64,000 bases of DNA from Chryseobacterium sp. CY350 (lineage in GTDB: Bacteria; Bacteroidota; Bacteroidia; Flavobacteriales; Weeksellaceae): assembly GCF_027945075.1 (NCBI RefSeq), contig NZ_CP116034.1, positions 2,356,001-2,420,000 of the forward strand. The letters run 5' to 3'. Position numbers and translations under genes: made by a program. Under the pieces are notes generated by a model, which was not told the DNA's origin, searched no databases, and was given only the letters and a program-made list of their open reading frames with translations. Of this stretch, positions 16,342-25,951 are shown in pieces (the stretch's first letter is position 1; every line of letters begins with the position of its first letter).

Positions 16342-18000
16342 CTACAACTTTTTCAAGGTCTTTTTCAGATATTTCTCAATATTTTCTTTGTCCGGAATCG
16401 TGGTAATCTCTTTGGTTAAAGCTTTTTCAAATTCAATTTTTGCCTGGGCATATTCTTTGTGTTGATAATAATACTTCCCCGCTAAATAATAGACCAGCCA
16501 GAAATCTGGATTTAAAGCCTGAAAGTGAAGAATGAAATCCCGATTTAATAGAACTCCGTCATCATCAATGGCTTTCTGAAATTTGCTGCTTTCAATCCTA
16601 AATTCCTCATAATTTTTAAACTCCTGAGTCTTCAAAAAAGGATCTTGTGCAATATTCAGTTCAGATTTTGCAAACTCGCCGCTCTTCAATCTTCGGTCAG
16701 AAAATATTTCGTTAAGATCGTAGCATACAAATTCTCCCAACTGATAAGGACTTGATGATACCCAAACCAATCTTTTATTTGGAGAAAATATGACAGCGTG
16801 ATGCGCAAGAAGCTGATTAATAGCCTTTTCATTCCCGTAGCCTATGCTTTTGTCTTTTGAGCCAAACTTGTCCCGTAAAATCGAAGCCATTTTTTCAGGG
16901 TTCAGCTTTGTATTTTTCTCTAAAAGCTCCTGTAATTTTTCATAGCGGTATTCAGAATGGCTTTCTAAAATTTGCTTTTGATTTCGCTTATCGCTTTTAT
17001 AAGCATCAGACTGAAAATGATTGGTGCAAAAAACTTTACTGGAATTATTAACGTCATGAACACCAAAATTACCCGGAGAAACCTCAATAATCACAGCTTT
17101 TTTATCATTTGCGCTACCCACCAATATAGATTCTGAAACAAAGACTTTACGCTTTTTCGCAATTGTGATTGCTTCGTCAATGTTTTTGGCATATTGCAGA
17201 ATTTCTTTCGTAAGCAGAGAAATCGGAGTTTTTGCCGTCATAGGAATTTTTGATTTTCCGGCATTGATCGTCACAGTAAGTCCTTCTTTATTCATACCCG
17301 AAACCACACCAATCATTCCCGGCCAACTGACTGATAGATAAGGAATCCCATCCTCTGGCTCTACAAAACTGACTACTTTATTTTTTGAAAATTCGTCTCC
17401 CACATAGAAGTCAAAATTTCTTCCGATCAGCAGATTGCCGTCTTCAGTATTCTCATTCCATACCGCAAGGGATGTGCATCCTACGACCATCAAGTCCTGC
17501 ATAGCATGACCGATATCGTGCGCGCCGTGCAAATACATGATCCGTCTGAATTTGGGAGCAATGAAATTATATTGATATGAAGAATATTGAGACAATCCGT
17601 ACAATTCTGCCTGGTCATCATCTCTTACATTCAGATACATTTTTCTGTTGTACCACTTGAGTAAACTTCGTAAAAGATTCTGTTTAAATTTTGACGGGAC
17701 AAATGTTTCCACTTTTGAAAAGAAAATTTGCTCCTGATGCTGCATTAAATCTTGAGTTAAAGCACCATTATTATAGCCAAGCTGCAAAGGATTTCCTTTG
17801 ATGTATATTTCCCAAAGGCTCTGCTTATTTTTTGTGAGATAATTTTCCTTAAAGTGAAAAGTAGAATCATTAATTTTCTTTATTTCAGGAATTTCCAGCG
17901 AATACTGCTCTATTTCAGGAATATGCTGTACCGATTTTCTCGTCCCGCATGAAACAAGATGGAAAAACAAATAGAGAAAAAATAAATATTTAACTTTCAT
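16342..18000 (-). CDS. C45-type Ntn-hydrolase/acyltransferase lipoprotein
   Basis: A 552-aa lipoprotein: signal peptide with lipobox LVSC18, then a choloylglycine/C45 (acyl-CoA:6-APA acyltransferase-like) domain. The self-cleavage nucleophile is Cys175 in VVGCTSLAVW, followed by GRNFDFYVG and a Ser/Asn-rich catalytic core. The C-terminal 90 residues look TPR-like (AKYYYQHKEYAQAKIEFEKAL). Such enzymes transfer acyl groups or cleave amides, so it could act on the pigment ester in the periplasm (inference). Its start overlaps the CrtI-like gene by 11 bases. Confidence 0.75.
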   Translation of the reverse strand: MKVKYLFFLYLFFHLVSCGTRKSVQHIPEIEQYSLEIPEIKKINDSTFHFKENYLTKNKQSLWEIYIKGNPLQLGYNNGALTQDLMQHQEQIFFSKVETFVPSKFKQNLLRSLLKWYNRKMYLNVRDDDQAELYGLSQYSSYQYNFIAPKFRRIMYLHGAHDIGHAMQDLMVVGCTSLAVWNENTEDGNLLIGRNFDFYVGDEFSKNKVVSFVEPEDGIPYLSVSWPGMIGVVSGMNKEGLTVTINAGKSKIPMTAKTPISLLTKEILQYAKNIDEAITIAKKRKVFVSESILVGSANDKKAVIIEVSPGNFGVHDVNNSSKVFCTNHFQSDAYKSDKRNQKQILESHSEYRYEKLQELLEKNTKLNPEKMASILRDKFGSKDKSIGYGNEKAINQLLAHHAVIFSPNKRLVWVSSSPYQLGEFVCYDLNEIFSDRRLKSGEFAKSELNIAQDPFLKTQEFKNYEEFRIESSKFQKAIDDDGVLLNRDFILHFQALNPDFWLVYYLAGKYYYQHKEYAQAKIEFEKALTKEITTIPDKENIEKYLKKTLKKL

Positions 18001-19522
18001 GGGTCTCCTGAAATTTGCTCAAACGTTCATCAATCAAGTTTTTTCCTAAAATCTCTGCACAAGTATTGAATGCGCCAATCGTACAACCTAAAATCCCATG
18101 CATATTTATAGATTGCCCTGTAAGAAAGAGATTGTCTATTTTGGTTTTAGGAGAAACCATTGTTTTTAGAGGATTTTCAGAAGTTTTTGCATAGCCGTAC
18201 ATATTACCGTCGAAACTTCCTATATAATCTCTGTACGAAAGCGGAGAAGAAGTGTAAATTTTTTTAATATAATTTCTCAGATCAGGAATTTTCTGCGCTA
18301 AAGCATCAATCATTTTTTCGGCTTTTTCAAGTTTAAATTTTTCGTACGCCTCGCCTCGCTCATGCTCATCTGCAATTGTATTAAACGTATTTTGCCACGC
18401 TCTCACCTCATCAAAATTCATATACGAAATTGCGGTAAGACTTTCTGCAAATTCAGGTTGTCGATTTGACGGCGTGCACGAAAGCATGTAGGTTTCCGGC
18501 CAGTTTTCTTCTGAATATTCACAGGCCTTCCAAACTAAATTTTTAGACGAAAAGTGATAGCTGTTATGATTGAAGTGGTGAAAAGAATGTTCTTTTAAAA
18601 CTAAATAAACGCTAAAGCAAGATGTAACTGGCTCCCAGCTTAGAATTCTATTATAAAAAGATTTTTTCAGTCTGTTTTCTCCAATTAGTTTTACGGTAGA
18701 GCGAATCTCTATATTAGAAATAAATTGTCTGGCAAAATATTCTTTTCCCTCTTTAGTTCTTACTGTTGTTAACGAATTATTATCATTAAATACAAACTCA
18801 TTAACTTCTGAATGCTTGTAAACATCCGCACCGTATTCCCGTAATTTTTTTATGAGTAAACGTGAAATCTGGCTACCACCTTTCAAACATTTATAAGCAC
18901 TTTGAATGTAAGAATTTACCGTTAAAGCATGAACGTAAAACGGCGTATTTTCAGAATCACCACCGTACAGAAAATTAGATCCCAATAAAACTGCTTGAAG
19001 TGTTTCGTCTGAAGTAATTGATTCTATGAATCTTTTTGTATTGAGATGAAGGATTTCTTCATTATACTGGTCCTGACCGATCACATTGTATCGGGGGAAA
19101 TAATTGCAGATCCGCTGAATTTCTTTACAGTAATTCTGTAAGTTTTCTCTTTCGTCAGGAAAATAAACCGAGAGTTGATCGACAAAATTATCATAACCCT
19201 GAGCATGAGGATATTCTACAACATCATCTCCGAATGAGATTTTATCATACTGGTTTACATCCATTCTCTTAAGATCAAGATCGTTGATAATTTCAAGATA
19301 TGAAAAAAAATGATGAAGATTCTGCCCTTTTGACAGCCCGCCAAGATAATGAACTCCGGTATCGAAAATTAGTTTATCACGTGAAAATGTCTGTAAGTTT
19401 CCGCCATATTGATTATTTTTTTCCAGCACACAGACTTTACATCCTTCTTTAGCTAAAATAAGCGCAGAAACGAGCCCTCCGAGACCACTGCCGATAACTA
19501 ATATGTCGTATTCTTTTTTCAA
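17990..19522 (-). CDS. phytoene desaturase/CrtISO-like FAD oxidoreductase
   Basis: A 510-aa FAD enzyme. The dinucleotide fold is at the N-terminus (VIGSGLGGLVSALILAKEG, then VLEKNNQYGGN) and a C-terminal FAD motif reads LFLTGQSINMHGILGCTIGA. It belongs to the CrtI/RetSat superfamily. In this cluster it could oxidise or isomerise the polyene chain. It overlaps the downstream C45 gene and is separated from the acyltransferase gene by a repeat-rich gap. Confidence 0.82.
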   Translation of the reverse strand: MKKEYDILVIGSGLGGLVSALILAKEGCKVCVLEKNNQYGGNLQTFSRDKLIFDTGVHYLGGLSKGQNLHHFFSYLEIINDLDLKRMDVNQYDKISFGDDVVEYPHAQGYDNFVDQLSVYFPDERENLQNYCKEIQRICNYFPRYNVIGQDQYNEEILHLNTKRFIESITSDETLQAVLLGSNFLYGGDSENTPFYVHALTVNSYIQSAYKCLKGGSQISRLLIKKLREYGADVYKHSEVNEFVFNDNNSLTTVRTKEGKEYFARQFISNIEIRSTVKLIGENRLKKSFYNRILSWEPVTSCFSVYLVLKEHSFHHFNHNSYHFSSKNLVWKACEYSEENWPETYMLSCTPSNRQPEFAESLTAISYMNFDEVRAWQNTFNTIADEHERGEAYEKFKLEKAEKMIDALAQKIPDLRNYIKKIYTSSPLSYRDYIGSFDGNMYGYAKTSENPLKTMVSPKTKIDNLFLTGQSINMHGILGCTIGAFNTCAEILGKNLIDERLSKFQETHES

Positions 19523-19620
19523 TGAGAGAATGGCGTTTTTAAATAAAGAGTATGGATTAATATGTTTCGGCTTCGCGTAGCAAAGTACATAATATTTTGC
19601 AATTTAAAGCATAGAATATT

Positions 19621-19690
19621 AGCAGCCCGACTTGAATGCAGTTCTTTTGTGTAACGAAACGAAACGAAAAAGCGGAGCCCTTCGGCTGGC
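19621..19690. repeat. intergenic repeat fragment (AGCCCGACTTGAATGCA type)
   Basis: The 235-base gap 19523-19757 holds a stretch beginning AGCCCGACTTGAATGCAG, then GTAACGAAACGAAACG, and ending GCGGAGCCCTTCGGCTGGC, with a small GCC/GGC hairpin. It resembles widespread intergenic repeats of Chryseobacterium relatives (recall, not checked). An 80-aa open frame over it is not convincing. Confidence 0.35.
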
Positions 19691-19757
19691 TTAGGATAAA
19701 TTACAGGTGGATAAGCTACCAAACATGATGCAGTGATTCGACCCAGTAAATTAGAAA

Positions 19758-20642
19758 TCACTCTTCATCATCCCAAAAATCAAAATAATTGAACCATTGC
19801 ATAGGATATTTTCTGATCATCGATTCTAAATTTTGAGTATAGGATTCTAAAAGTCCCTGTGCATCACGCTTTTTAACCTTTTGAGCAATTCTGGCGTATA
19901 AATGATAATGCAGATTTTTCTCCTTCATCACGTAGACATATACAACGGGAACTCCCAATCTTGAAGCAATAAGAAATGGGCCTGCCGGAAATCTTGCACT
20001 TTTACCAAGTAAATCAGCTTCCAAAAACTTTGAGCCTTCGAAATAACGATCGCCTGTAAAACAAATAAGTTCATTTTTTGACAATGCTTCGTTGATATCA
20101 AAAATGTGCGACATATCTTCCTTCACGTAGATGAATTTGATGTTGCTTTGCTTTACAGAAACACTTTCAAGGTATTCTTTAATAACTGTAACCTCATGAT
20201 CTGTAGTTACTAAATTGATCTGACAGTCAAAATCTATATCGGCGAAAAAATGTTCAGCAATTTCAAAATTCCCGATATGAGCACTGATAAGAATGCCTCC
20301 TTTTTTTTCTTCCAGAAGATTTCTCAGGTTTTCAATTCCGTCAAATTCGTACGTAAATTGATTTCTCAATCCTCCAGAAATTGCAGTTTTATCAATCAAA
20401 ACCTTCCCAAATGTAAGATAACTTTGATATCTGGAAATTAATGTCTTAGAAAAGTTATAATTAAGCCTTTTTTTGAAATAATATGATAAATATCGGTTGC
20501 TCCTTTTTTCGAATAAAAAGTAATAAGCAGCTACGAAATAGAGGACAAAATAGGAACTGCGAACGCCAAGATTCTTAATGCACCAGACGAAAATTCTGTA
20601 TCCTAAGATGGTGCCTTTTGACTTGCCTTTCCATTTATTCAT
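19758..20642 (-). CDS. LpxL-like lysophospholipid/lipid A acyltransferase
   Basis: A 294-aa protein of the LPLAT superfamily. The acyltransferase motif is SAHIGNFEIAEHF near residue 122, and there is an N-terminal hydrophobic segment (about residues 20-45). Family members transfer acyl chains from acyl-ACP to hydroxyl acceptors at the inner membrane. In aryl polyene clusters such enzymes attach the polyene to a lipid, so this is another candidate for ester bond formation in flexirubin. Confidence 0.82.
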   Translation of the reverse strand: MNKWKGKSKGTILGYRIFVWCIKNLGVRSSYFVLYFVAAYYFLFEKRSNRYLSYYFKKRLNYNFSKTLISRYQSYLTFGKVLIDKTAISGGLRNQFTYEFDGIENLRNLLEEKKGGILISAHIGNFEIAEHFFADIDFDCQINLVTTDHEVTVIKEYLESVSVKQSNIKFIYVKEDMSHIFDINEALSKNELICFTGDRYFEGSKFLEADLLGKSARFPAGPFLIASRLGVPVVYVYVMKEKNLHYHLYARIAQKVKKRDAQGLLESYTQNLESMIRKYPMQWFNYFDFWDDEE

Positions 20643-20713
20643 AATAGCAGTTTAACAATGCATCCCTGCAAGAGGATAAGAAACATTATTCAGAAGTAAA
20701 TTTTAATCGATAA

Positions 20714-20968
20714 TTATTCGCTTTTTTCGGTGATTTTTTGTTGAATAGCTGAGTAAAAATCTTCGAAAGTGATAATGTTTTTGAAATCTGCCTCGCCTAA
20801 TTTCACACCAAAATTCGATTCGATAACTACCACCAAATCAATATAATCTAAACTGTCTAAACCCAAAGTCTTCTTGAAGTGGGCATCATTGCTGATCTCA
20901 TCACCATCTACCTCAAACTCATTGATTAAAAAATCATTAGCAATGGCAACAATTTTTTCTATTTCCAT
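20714..20968 (-). CDS. acyl carrier protein (second of two)
   Basis: An 84-aa acidic protein with phosphopantetheine Ser39 in KTLGLDSLDYIDL. It is six bases after the ketosynthase gene and shares the right-arm operon with KS, FabG and TAL. The LGLDSLDYIDLVV form is closer to aryl polyene ACPs than to the housekeeping AcpP. It probably carries the coumaroyl starter or polyene chain. Confidence 0.9.
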   Translation of the reverse strand: MEIEKIVAIANDFLINEFEVDGDEISNDAHFKKTLGLDSLDYIDLVVVIESNFGVKLGEADFKNIITFEDFYSAIQQKITEKSE

Positions 20969-20974
20969 GTTTTT

Positions 20975-22195
20975 TTATTCAAATTTTTTAACGATTAATG
21001 CAGAATTTGTTCCCCCGAATCCGAAAGAATTTGACAAAAATACGTCAATTTTTTGGTTTTTGGTTTCAGAGATTAGATTTATCTTTTTTGCATCTTCATC
21101 GGGATTTTCCAGATTGATATTCGGAGCTACAAAATCGTTCTGCATCATAAGAATCGAGTAAATTACTTCGCTTGCTCCCGCCATCCAACATTCGTGGCCG
21201 GTCATTGATTTTGTGGAACTTACCGGAACTTTATTTCCGAAAATTTCGTGAATCGCTTTTGCTTCGTTCGCATCACCAATCGGTGTAGAAGTTGCATGTG
21301 CATTGATGTAATCAATATCTTTCACATCTAATCCAGATTGCTTCAAAGCTCGGTTCATTGCCAAAGCCGGGCCGTCAATATTTGGAGTAGAGATATGTCC
21401 GCCATTTGAAGAAAAGCCGTATCCAACAATTTCCCCTAAAATAGCAGCACCTCTTTTTTGAGCTGATTCTAAACTTTCAACAACGAGAGAAGCTGCTCCA
21501 CCACTGGGAATTAAGCCATCTCTGTCGGAATCAAAAGGTCTTGAAGCTTTCTGAGGTTCGTCTTCTTTTACTGAAAAAACGCCCAAAGCATCGAAGCTTG
21601 CCATCGAATACTTATTTGTTTCCTGAGCGCCGCCACAAACGATAATTTCCTGAAAACCATTTTTTATCATCATAAAAGCAAGTCCCAAAGAATGCGATCC
21701 GCTTGCACAAGCAGCACTGACAGTTAAATTGATCCCTCTTAATTTAAAAATAGTAGAAAGATTCATCGTGACTGTAGAATTCATTGATTTGAAAATCGCT
21801 CCGGAACCCATCAGAGTTGTATCTTTCTTTTCTCTGGCGATGTCGATAGATTCTACTACAGCTTTTGATACGCTGTCGTTTCCGTATAAAATTCCGACCT
21901 CGTTTTGGTCTAAAAAGTTTTGATCAATATTGGCGTGTTTTAAGGCATCAAGCGTTGCGATATAAGCGTACTCACTTTCTTCGCCCATGCTTACGCGCTG
22001 ACGTCTGTTGAGAAGATTTTTAAGATCCGGTTTTGGAACAACGCCTGAAAGGCCAGATCTGAAACCAAATTCTTTCCGCTCTTCTACTAAAACAATTCCG
22101 GATTTACCTTGATACAGGGATTCTTTCACTTCTTCCAAAGAAGTTCCGATGCAAGAATAAATTCCCATTCCGGTAATGACTACCCTATTTTCCAT
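20975..22195 (-). CDS. beta-ketoacyl-ACP synthase II-like
   Basis: A 406-aa full-length condensing enzyme with Cys163 (SAACASGSHSLG), His300 (INAHATSTPIGD) and His334 (MTGHECWMAGAS). The change from HGT to HAT is common in KAS II of pigment clusters. It precedes the ACP by six bases and probably starts or extends the aryl chain on it. A repeat lies between it and the upstream fabG. Confidence 0.87.
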   Translation of the reverse strand: MENRVVITGMGIYSCIGTSLEEVKESLYQGKSGIVLVEERKEFGFRSGLSGVVPKPDLKNLLNRRQRVSMGEESEYAYIATLDALKHANIDQNFLDQNEVGILYGNDSVSKAVVESIDIAREKKDTTLMGSGAIFKSMNSTVTMNLSTIFKLRGINLTVSAACASGSHSLGLAFMMIKNGFQEIIVCGGAQETNKYSMASFDALGVFSVKEDEPQKASRPFDSDRDGLIPSGGAASLVVESLESAQKRGAAILGEIVGYGFSSNGGHISTPNIDGPALAMNRALKQSGLDVKDIDYINAHATSTPIGDANEAKAIHEIFGNKVPVSSTKSMTGHECWMAGASEVIYSILMMQNDFVAPNINLENPDEDAKKINLISETKNQKIDVFLSNSFGFGGTNSALIVKKFE

Positions 22196-22203
22196 CTTTT
22201 TAA

Positions 22204-22281
22204 ATTTAACAATGTATCAGTCTAGCAATGTAACAATCTTAAACATTGATAAACTCATATATTCTTATATTGGTACATTAT
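22204..22281. repeat. AACAATGTAA-type interspersed repeat, copy 3
   Basis: Shares TTTAACAATGTATCAGTCTAG with the two copies near the first ACP, and ends TTGGTACATTATTTTATG as copy 1 ends TTGGTACATTATAAATG. It fills the gap between the ketosynthase and fabG genes. Confidence 0.45.
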
Positions 22282-22282
22282 T

Positions 22283-23014
22283 TTATGAATAAATTCCTCC
22301 GTTAATATTAATAATTTCTCCAGTGATGTACGAAGATTTTTTTGAGGCTAAAAATGCGACCAAATCTGCCACTTCTTCTGCTTCGCCAAAACGGTTTGCA
22401 GGAATCATAGCTTTCAACTCATCTTCATTAAAATCCTGTGTCATATCTGTTTTGATAAAACCAGGAGCTACTGCATTTACTGTAATATTTCTTTTGGCTA
22501 CTTCCTGAGCCAGGGCTTTTGTAACTCCTACCAAAGCACCTTTTGCGGCTGAATAATTAGTTTGTCCGGCAGTTCCTTTCACTCCGGAAACCGAAACCAT
22601 ATTAATAATTCTGCCATATTTATTTCTTAATAATTTCTGAATAAAGAAATTGGTAACATTATAAAATCCATTTAAACTCGTGTTAATCACCGAGTTCCAG
22701 TCTTCACTTGGCATCCACATAAATAATCCGTCTCTTGTAATTCCGGCATTGTTGACAATGACCTCAACAATTGATTTAGGATTATTATCCTGCCATTCAT
22801 TTAAAACTTTCAAAGTTTCTTCAGCATTTCCTACATCAAATTTCAGAATTTCTCCTGTAGAGCCCAATTCTTCAACTTTGGCTAAAGTTTCCTTAGCTGC
22901 AGCATCATTGGAAGTATAATTGATTAAAATATGATAATTTTTCTCTTCTGCGAGTTTTATACAGATTGCTCTTCCGATACCTCGGGAACCGCCCGTTATG
23001 ATTGCACATTTCAT
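22283..23014 (-). CDS. fabG: 3-oxoacyl-ACP reductase FabG-like
   Basis: A 243-aa SDR with the NADP-binding TGGSRGIGRA near residue 7, NNAG near residue 88 and the catalytic Ser141/143, Tyr154 and Lys158 (NYSAAKGA). It reduces the 3-ketoacyl-ACP made by the cluster ketosynthases. It is transcribed after the ammonia-lyase gene and before KS and ACP, and fits the ApeQ role of aryl polyene clusters. Confidence 0.9.
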   Translation of the reverse strand: MKCAIITGGSRGIGRAICIKLAEEKNYHILINYTSNDAAAKETLAKVEELGSTGEILKFDVGNAEETLKVLNEWQDNNPKSIVEVIVNNAGITRDGLFMWMPSEDWNSVINTSLNGFYNVTNFFIQKLLRNKYGRIINMVSVSGVKGTAGQTNYSAAKGALVGVTKALAQEVAKRNITVNAVAPGFIKTDMTQDFNEDELKAMIPANRFGEAEEVADLVAFLASKKSSYITGEIININGGIYS

Positions 23015-23056
23015 CGATACTTGTTTTTATAATAAGAATTTATAAAGCCTTAATTG

Positions 23057-24580
23057 TTACGTCGTCTTTAAATATGTTTTGACCTTTTCTAAATACGGAT
23101 ACATCACCATATCATTTGAAAATGCAGGAATTATTTCTCGAACACGATTGTAAAGTTCTTTTGTGGAAGATGAAATTTTATCCTGATATTCAAGAAATTC
23201 AATCGCCTGCACAATTGTAATAGCTTCGATAGCCAAAACTTCAAAAGCGTTTTCAATTACTTTTCTGCAAATTACCGCAGCATTGGTTCCCATACTTACA
23301 ATATCCTGATTATCATTATTATTAGGTATACTGTGAACATACATCGGGTTAGATAACATCTGGCTTTCTGCCGTGGTAGAAGTTGCCGTAAACTGAACTC
23401 CCTGCATGCCGAAATTGAACCCTAATTTACCTAAATTGACAAAAGGAGGCAATATCTCGTTGATTTTAGAATTTAAAAGATAATTTAATTGCCTTTCCGC
23501 TAGCATCGTCAGTTTTGTCACCACAATCTTCAGCTTGTCCATTTCTAACGAAATATAATCTCCGTGAAAGTTTCCGCCGTGGTAAACATGCTGATTTTCA
23601 ACATCGATGATCGGATTATCGTTCGCAGAATTAATCTCATTTTCAAGAACTTTTTCTGTATATTCTAAAGTATCCAAAACAGGTCCTAAAATCTGAGGAA
23701 CACAGCGAATAGAATAATATTCCTGTACTTTTTCTTTAAAAACCTTTTCCTGTTCTTCAAAATGGGTATATAAATGATCGGCTCTTTTTCTCACCAGCTT
23801 ACTGTCGGATAAATGCGCTCTCATTTTTTCAGCAATTTTTTGCTGTCCAGAATGTAGTTTCGTCTGATTCAAAGCTTCTGACAAATGGTCGTCATATGCC
23901 AAAACTATCTCATTGATCGCACAAGAAAGTTTTAAGGAAATATCAATTAATTGATTGGCTTTGTAGGCATTAACAACACCTATTCCCGACATCACAGAAG
24001 TTCCGTTCATCAAACCTAAACCTTCACGAATCTCAACTTTAATAGGCGTTAATCCTTCAGTCGCAAAAACTTCTTTCGTAGATTTTCTTTCACCTTTATA
24101 AAAAACTTCTCCTTCACCAATTAAGACCAAAGCTAAATGTGCCAACTGAACCAAATCTCCGCTTGCTCCTACACCGCCGTGTTCAAAAATCAATGGCGTA
24201 ACATTTCTGTTTATCAACTCTTTAAGTAAATTGACAACTGAAACATGAATTCCTGAGTTTCCTCTCGAAAGCGTATTCATTCTTGCCAGCATACAGGCTT
24301 TCACCTCATCAGCAGGCAAAGGATTTCCAATACCCGAAGAGTGACTTCTGATTAAATTATACTGAAGCTGATGCGTATCTTCATCACTGATCTTAAATTG
24401 AGCCATTGGCCCAAAACCAGTATTCACACCATAGATTACTTTATTTTTTGAAAATTCTTTAAGAAAAGAAAAACTTTCATTCACACGATTGAGAAGTACC
24501 TCATCGAGCTCTATGGTTTCATTTTCTATAATGATCTTCTGAAAATCTCTCAGTTCTAAAAAGTTATTTATTTTCATCAA
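23057..24580 (-). CDS. tyrosine ammonia-lyase (HAL/PAL/TAL family)
   Basis: A 507-aa aromatic ammonia-lyase. The MIO-forming triad Ala139-Ser140-Gly141 lies in GGVGASGDLVQLAH, and NGTSVMSGIG and GNFHGDYIS follow. The substrate-selectivity loop reads IRSHSSGIG. From memory this loop and the overall sequence closely follow the Flavobacterium johnsoniae tyrosine ammonia-lyase, so 4-coumarate from tyrosine is the likely product: the starter of flexirubin. A histidine lyase is less likely, because no hut genes are near. It heads the right-arm operon, divergent from the flavin enzyme. Confidence 0.83.
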   Translation of the reverse strand: MMKINNFLELRDFQKIIIENETIELDEVLLNRVNESFSFLKEFSKNKVIYGVNTGFGPMAQFKISDEDTHQLQYNLIRSHSSGIGNPLPADEVKACMLARMNTLSRGNSGIHVSVVNLLKELINRNVTPLIFEHGGVGASGDLVQLAHLALVLIGEGEVFYKGERKSTKEVFATEGLTPIKVEIREGLGLMNGTSVMSGIGVVNAYKANQLIDISLKLSCAINEIVLAYDDHLSEALNQTKLHSGQQKIAEKMRAHLSDSKLVRKRADHLYTHFEEQEKVFKEKVQEYYSIRCVPQILGPVLDTLEYTEKVLENEINSANDNPIIDVENQHVYHGGNFHGDYISLEMDKLKIVVTKLTMLAERQLNYLLNSKINEILPPFVNLGKLGFNFGMQGVQFTATSTTAESQMLSNPMYVHSIPNNNDNQDIVSMGTNAAVICRKVIENAFEVLAIEAITIVQAIEFLEYQDKISSSTKELYNRVREIIPAFSNDMVMYPYLEKVKTYLKTT

Positions 24581-24602
24581 TTAAAAGTAATAATATATAA
24601 TT

Positions 24603-24634
24603 TTGTAAAATATGATTAATTGTCACTAATTTTG
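24603..24634 (+). promoter_or_regulatory. Bacteroidetes-type promoter of the flavin oxygenase gene
   Basis: A -33 TTG (24603-24605) and a -7 box TAATTTTG (24627-24634, consensus TAnnTTTG) are 21 bases apart, 40 bases before ATG 24675. The spacing fits the flavobacterial consensus. Confidence 0.6.
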
Positions 24635-24674
24635 CGGCAAAGATATAAGTTATTATTAAAATAAAAAATCAAAG

Positions 24675-25919
24675 ATGACCAAAGAATTTGTTGATGTTCT
24701 CGTAATCGGAGCTGGACCTTCCGGATGCGTATCTTCTGCTTATCTGAAGAAGAATAATATCAACGTGAAAGTTGTTGAAAAAACAAAATTCCCAAGACTC
24801 GTAGTTGGTGAAAGTTTGATTCCTAGAGTGATGGATCATTTTGCTGAAGCAGGTCTTTTTCCGGCTCTTGATAAAATGGGATTCGAAAAAAAACTCGGAG
24901 CACGTTTTTTGAGAGGGAATGAAGTTTGTCTTTTTGATTTTAGTAATAAATTTGGTGAAGGATGGGACTGGACCTGGCAGGTTCCGAGAGCAGATTTTGA
25001 TCAGGCGTTAGCGAATGAAGTCATCAATCAAGGTGTAGATCTTGAATTTGAAACCGAAGTGATCGGAATAGAATTCAACGGAACAGATTCTATTACCACC
25101 GTAAAAAATAAAGAAGGCAAAACTAAGGAAATTCATGCCAAATTCGTAATCGATTCCAGCGGTTACGGGAGAGTTTTACCAAGACTTTTAGATTTAGAAA
25201 AACCATCCAAACTTTCGCCACACTCCGCAATTTTTGCTCATGTGGAAGATATTAACAGAGAAAAAGGTACGGAAGGAACTTTAATTTCTTTCGATATTAT
25301 TGAAACAGAAGTCTGGCTTTGGGTAATTCCGTTTTCGAATGGAAATACCAGTGTCGGGATTGTGGGACCAACTGAATATATTATTCAACTTTCTAAAAAC
25401 GATGATACAACAGAAGCTTTACGAAAAGCTATTTCACTTTCAGATTATTATGTGAAACGTTTCGGAGACGTGGAATTTTTATTTGAACCAAAACATTTAA
25501 AGGATTATTCATGCTCAGTAAAAAAATTATTTGGAGACGGATTTGCTTTAACCGGTAATGCTTCAGAATTTCTCGACCCCGTTTTTTCATCAGGAATGGC
25601 ATTTGCCACCGAAGGCGGAATGACAGCAGCAAAACTGGCAATCAGACAATTAAACGGAGAAAAAGTTGACTGGCAAACAGAATTTTCAGATTATATTTTA
25701 TACGGAGTCAACGTTTTTACGACGTACGTGAAAGAGTGGTACACCGGAAATCTTCAGGAATTATTTTTTCATCAGCCGGAAAATCCGGACGTAAAGAGAA
25801 AAATATGCGCTGTTTTAGCGGGTTACGTTTGGGATAAGAAAAATACTTTTGTAAGAATACACGATACTGCGATTGTAAATCTGGCAAATTTCATTAAAAC
25901 AGAAAAGCAACAAGCATAA
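24675..25919 (+). CDS. flavin-dependent oxygenase/halogenase-like protein
   Basis: A 414-aa FAD protein of the tryptophan-halogenase/geranylgeranyl-reductase-like group: GAGPSGCVSSAYL at the N-terminus, WTWQVPRADFD near residue 105 and GNASEFLDPVFSSGMAF near residue 300. It probably hydroxylates or chlorinates the aromatic end of the polyene; flexirubins vary in such ring substitutions. A halogenase-type WxWxIP motif is only partly matched (WDWTWQVP), so hydroxylation is as likely as halogenation. It is transcribed alone between its promoter and a strong terminator. Confidence 0.72.
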   Translation: MTKEFVDVLVIGAGPSGCVSSAYLKKNNINVKVVEKTKFPRLVVGESLIPRVMDHFAEAGLFPALDKMGFEKKLGARFLRGNEVCLFDFSNKFGEGWDWTWQVPRADFDQALANEVINQGVDLEFETEVIGIEFNGTDSITTVKNKEGKTKEIHAKFVIDSSGYGRVLPRLLDLEKPSKLSPHSAIFAHVEDINREKGTEGTLISFDIIETEVWLWVIPFSNGNTSVGIVGPTEYIIQLSKNDDTTEALRKAISLSDYYVKRFGDVEFLFEPKHLKDYSCSVKKLFGDGFALTGNASEFLDPVFSSGMAFATEGGMTAAKLAIRQLNGEKVDWQTEFSDYILYGVNVFTTYVKEWYTGNLQELFFHQPENPDVKRKICAVLAGYVWDKKNTFVRIHDTAIVNLANFIKTEKQQA

Positions 25920-25923
25920 AAAA

Positions 25924-25950
25924 GCGGTCTGAGAATTTTCAGACCGCTTT
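25924..25950. terminator. bidirectional intrinsic terminator
   Basis: GCGGTCTGA/TCAGACCGC with flanking AAA/TTT gives a 12-bp stem and a 6-base loop, followed by more T. It serves the flavin enzyme gene and, from the other side, the gene at 25952. Confidence 0.85.
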
Positions 25951-25951
25951 T

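Noticed and set aside
19519..19761. 80-aa open frame on the - strand between the CrtI-like and acyltransferase genes
   Set aside because: It runs over an intergenic repeat fragment, has an unnatural composition and overlaps both neighbours by a few bases; no homology pattern seen.
23057..24580. histidine ammonia-lyase of the hut pathway
   Set aside because: The SH pair in the selectivity loop is HAL-like, but the overall sequence follows the flavobacterial tyrosine ammonia-lyase as I recall it and the gene is inside a pigment operon with no hut genes.
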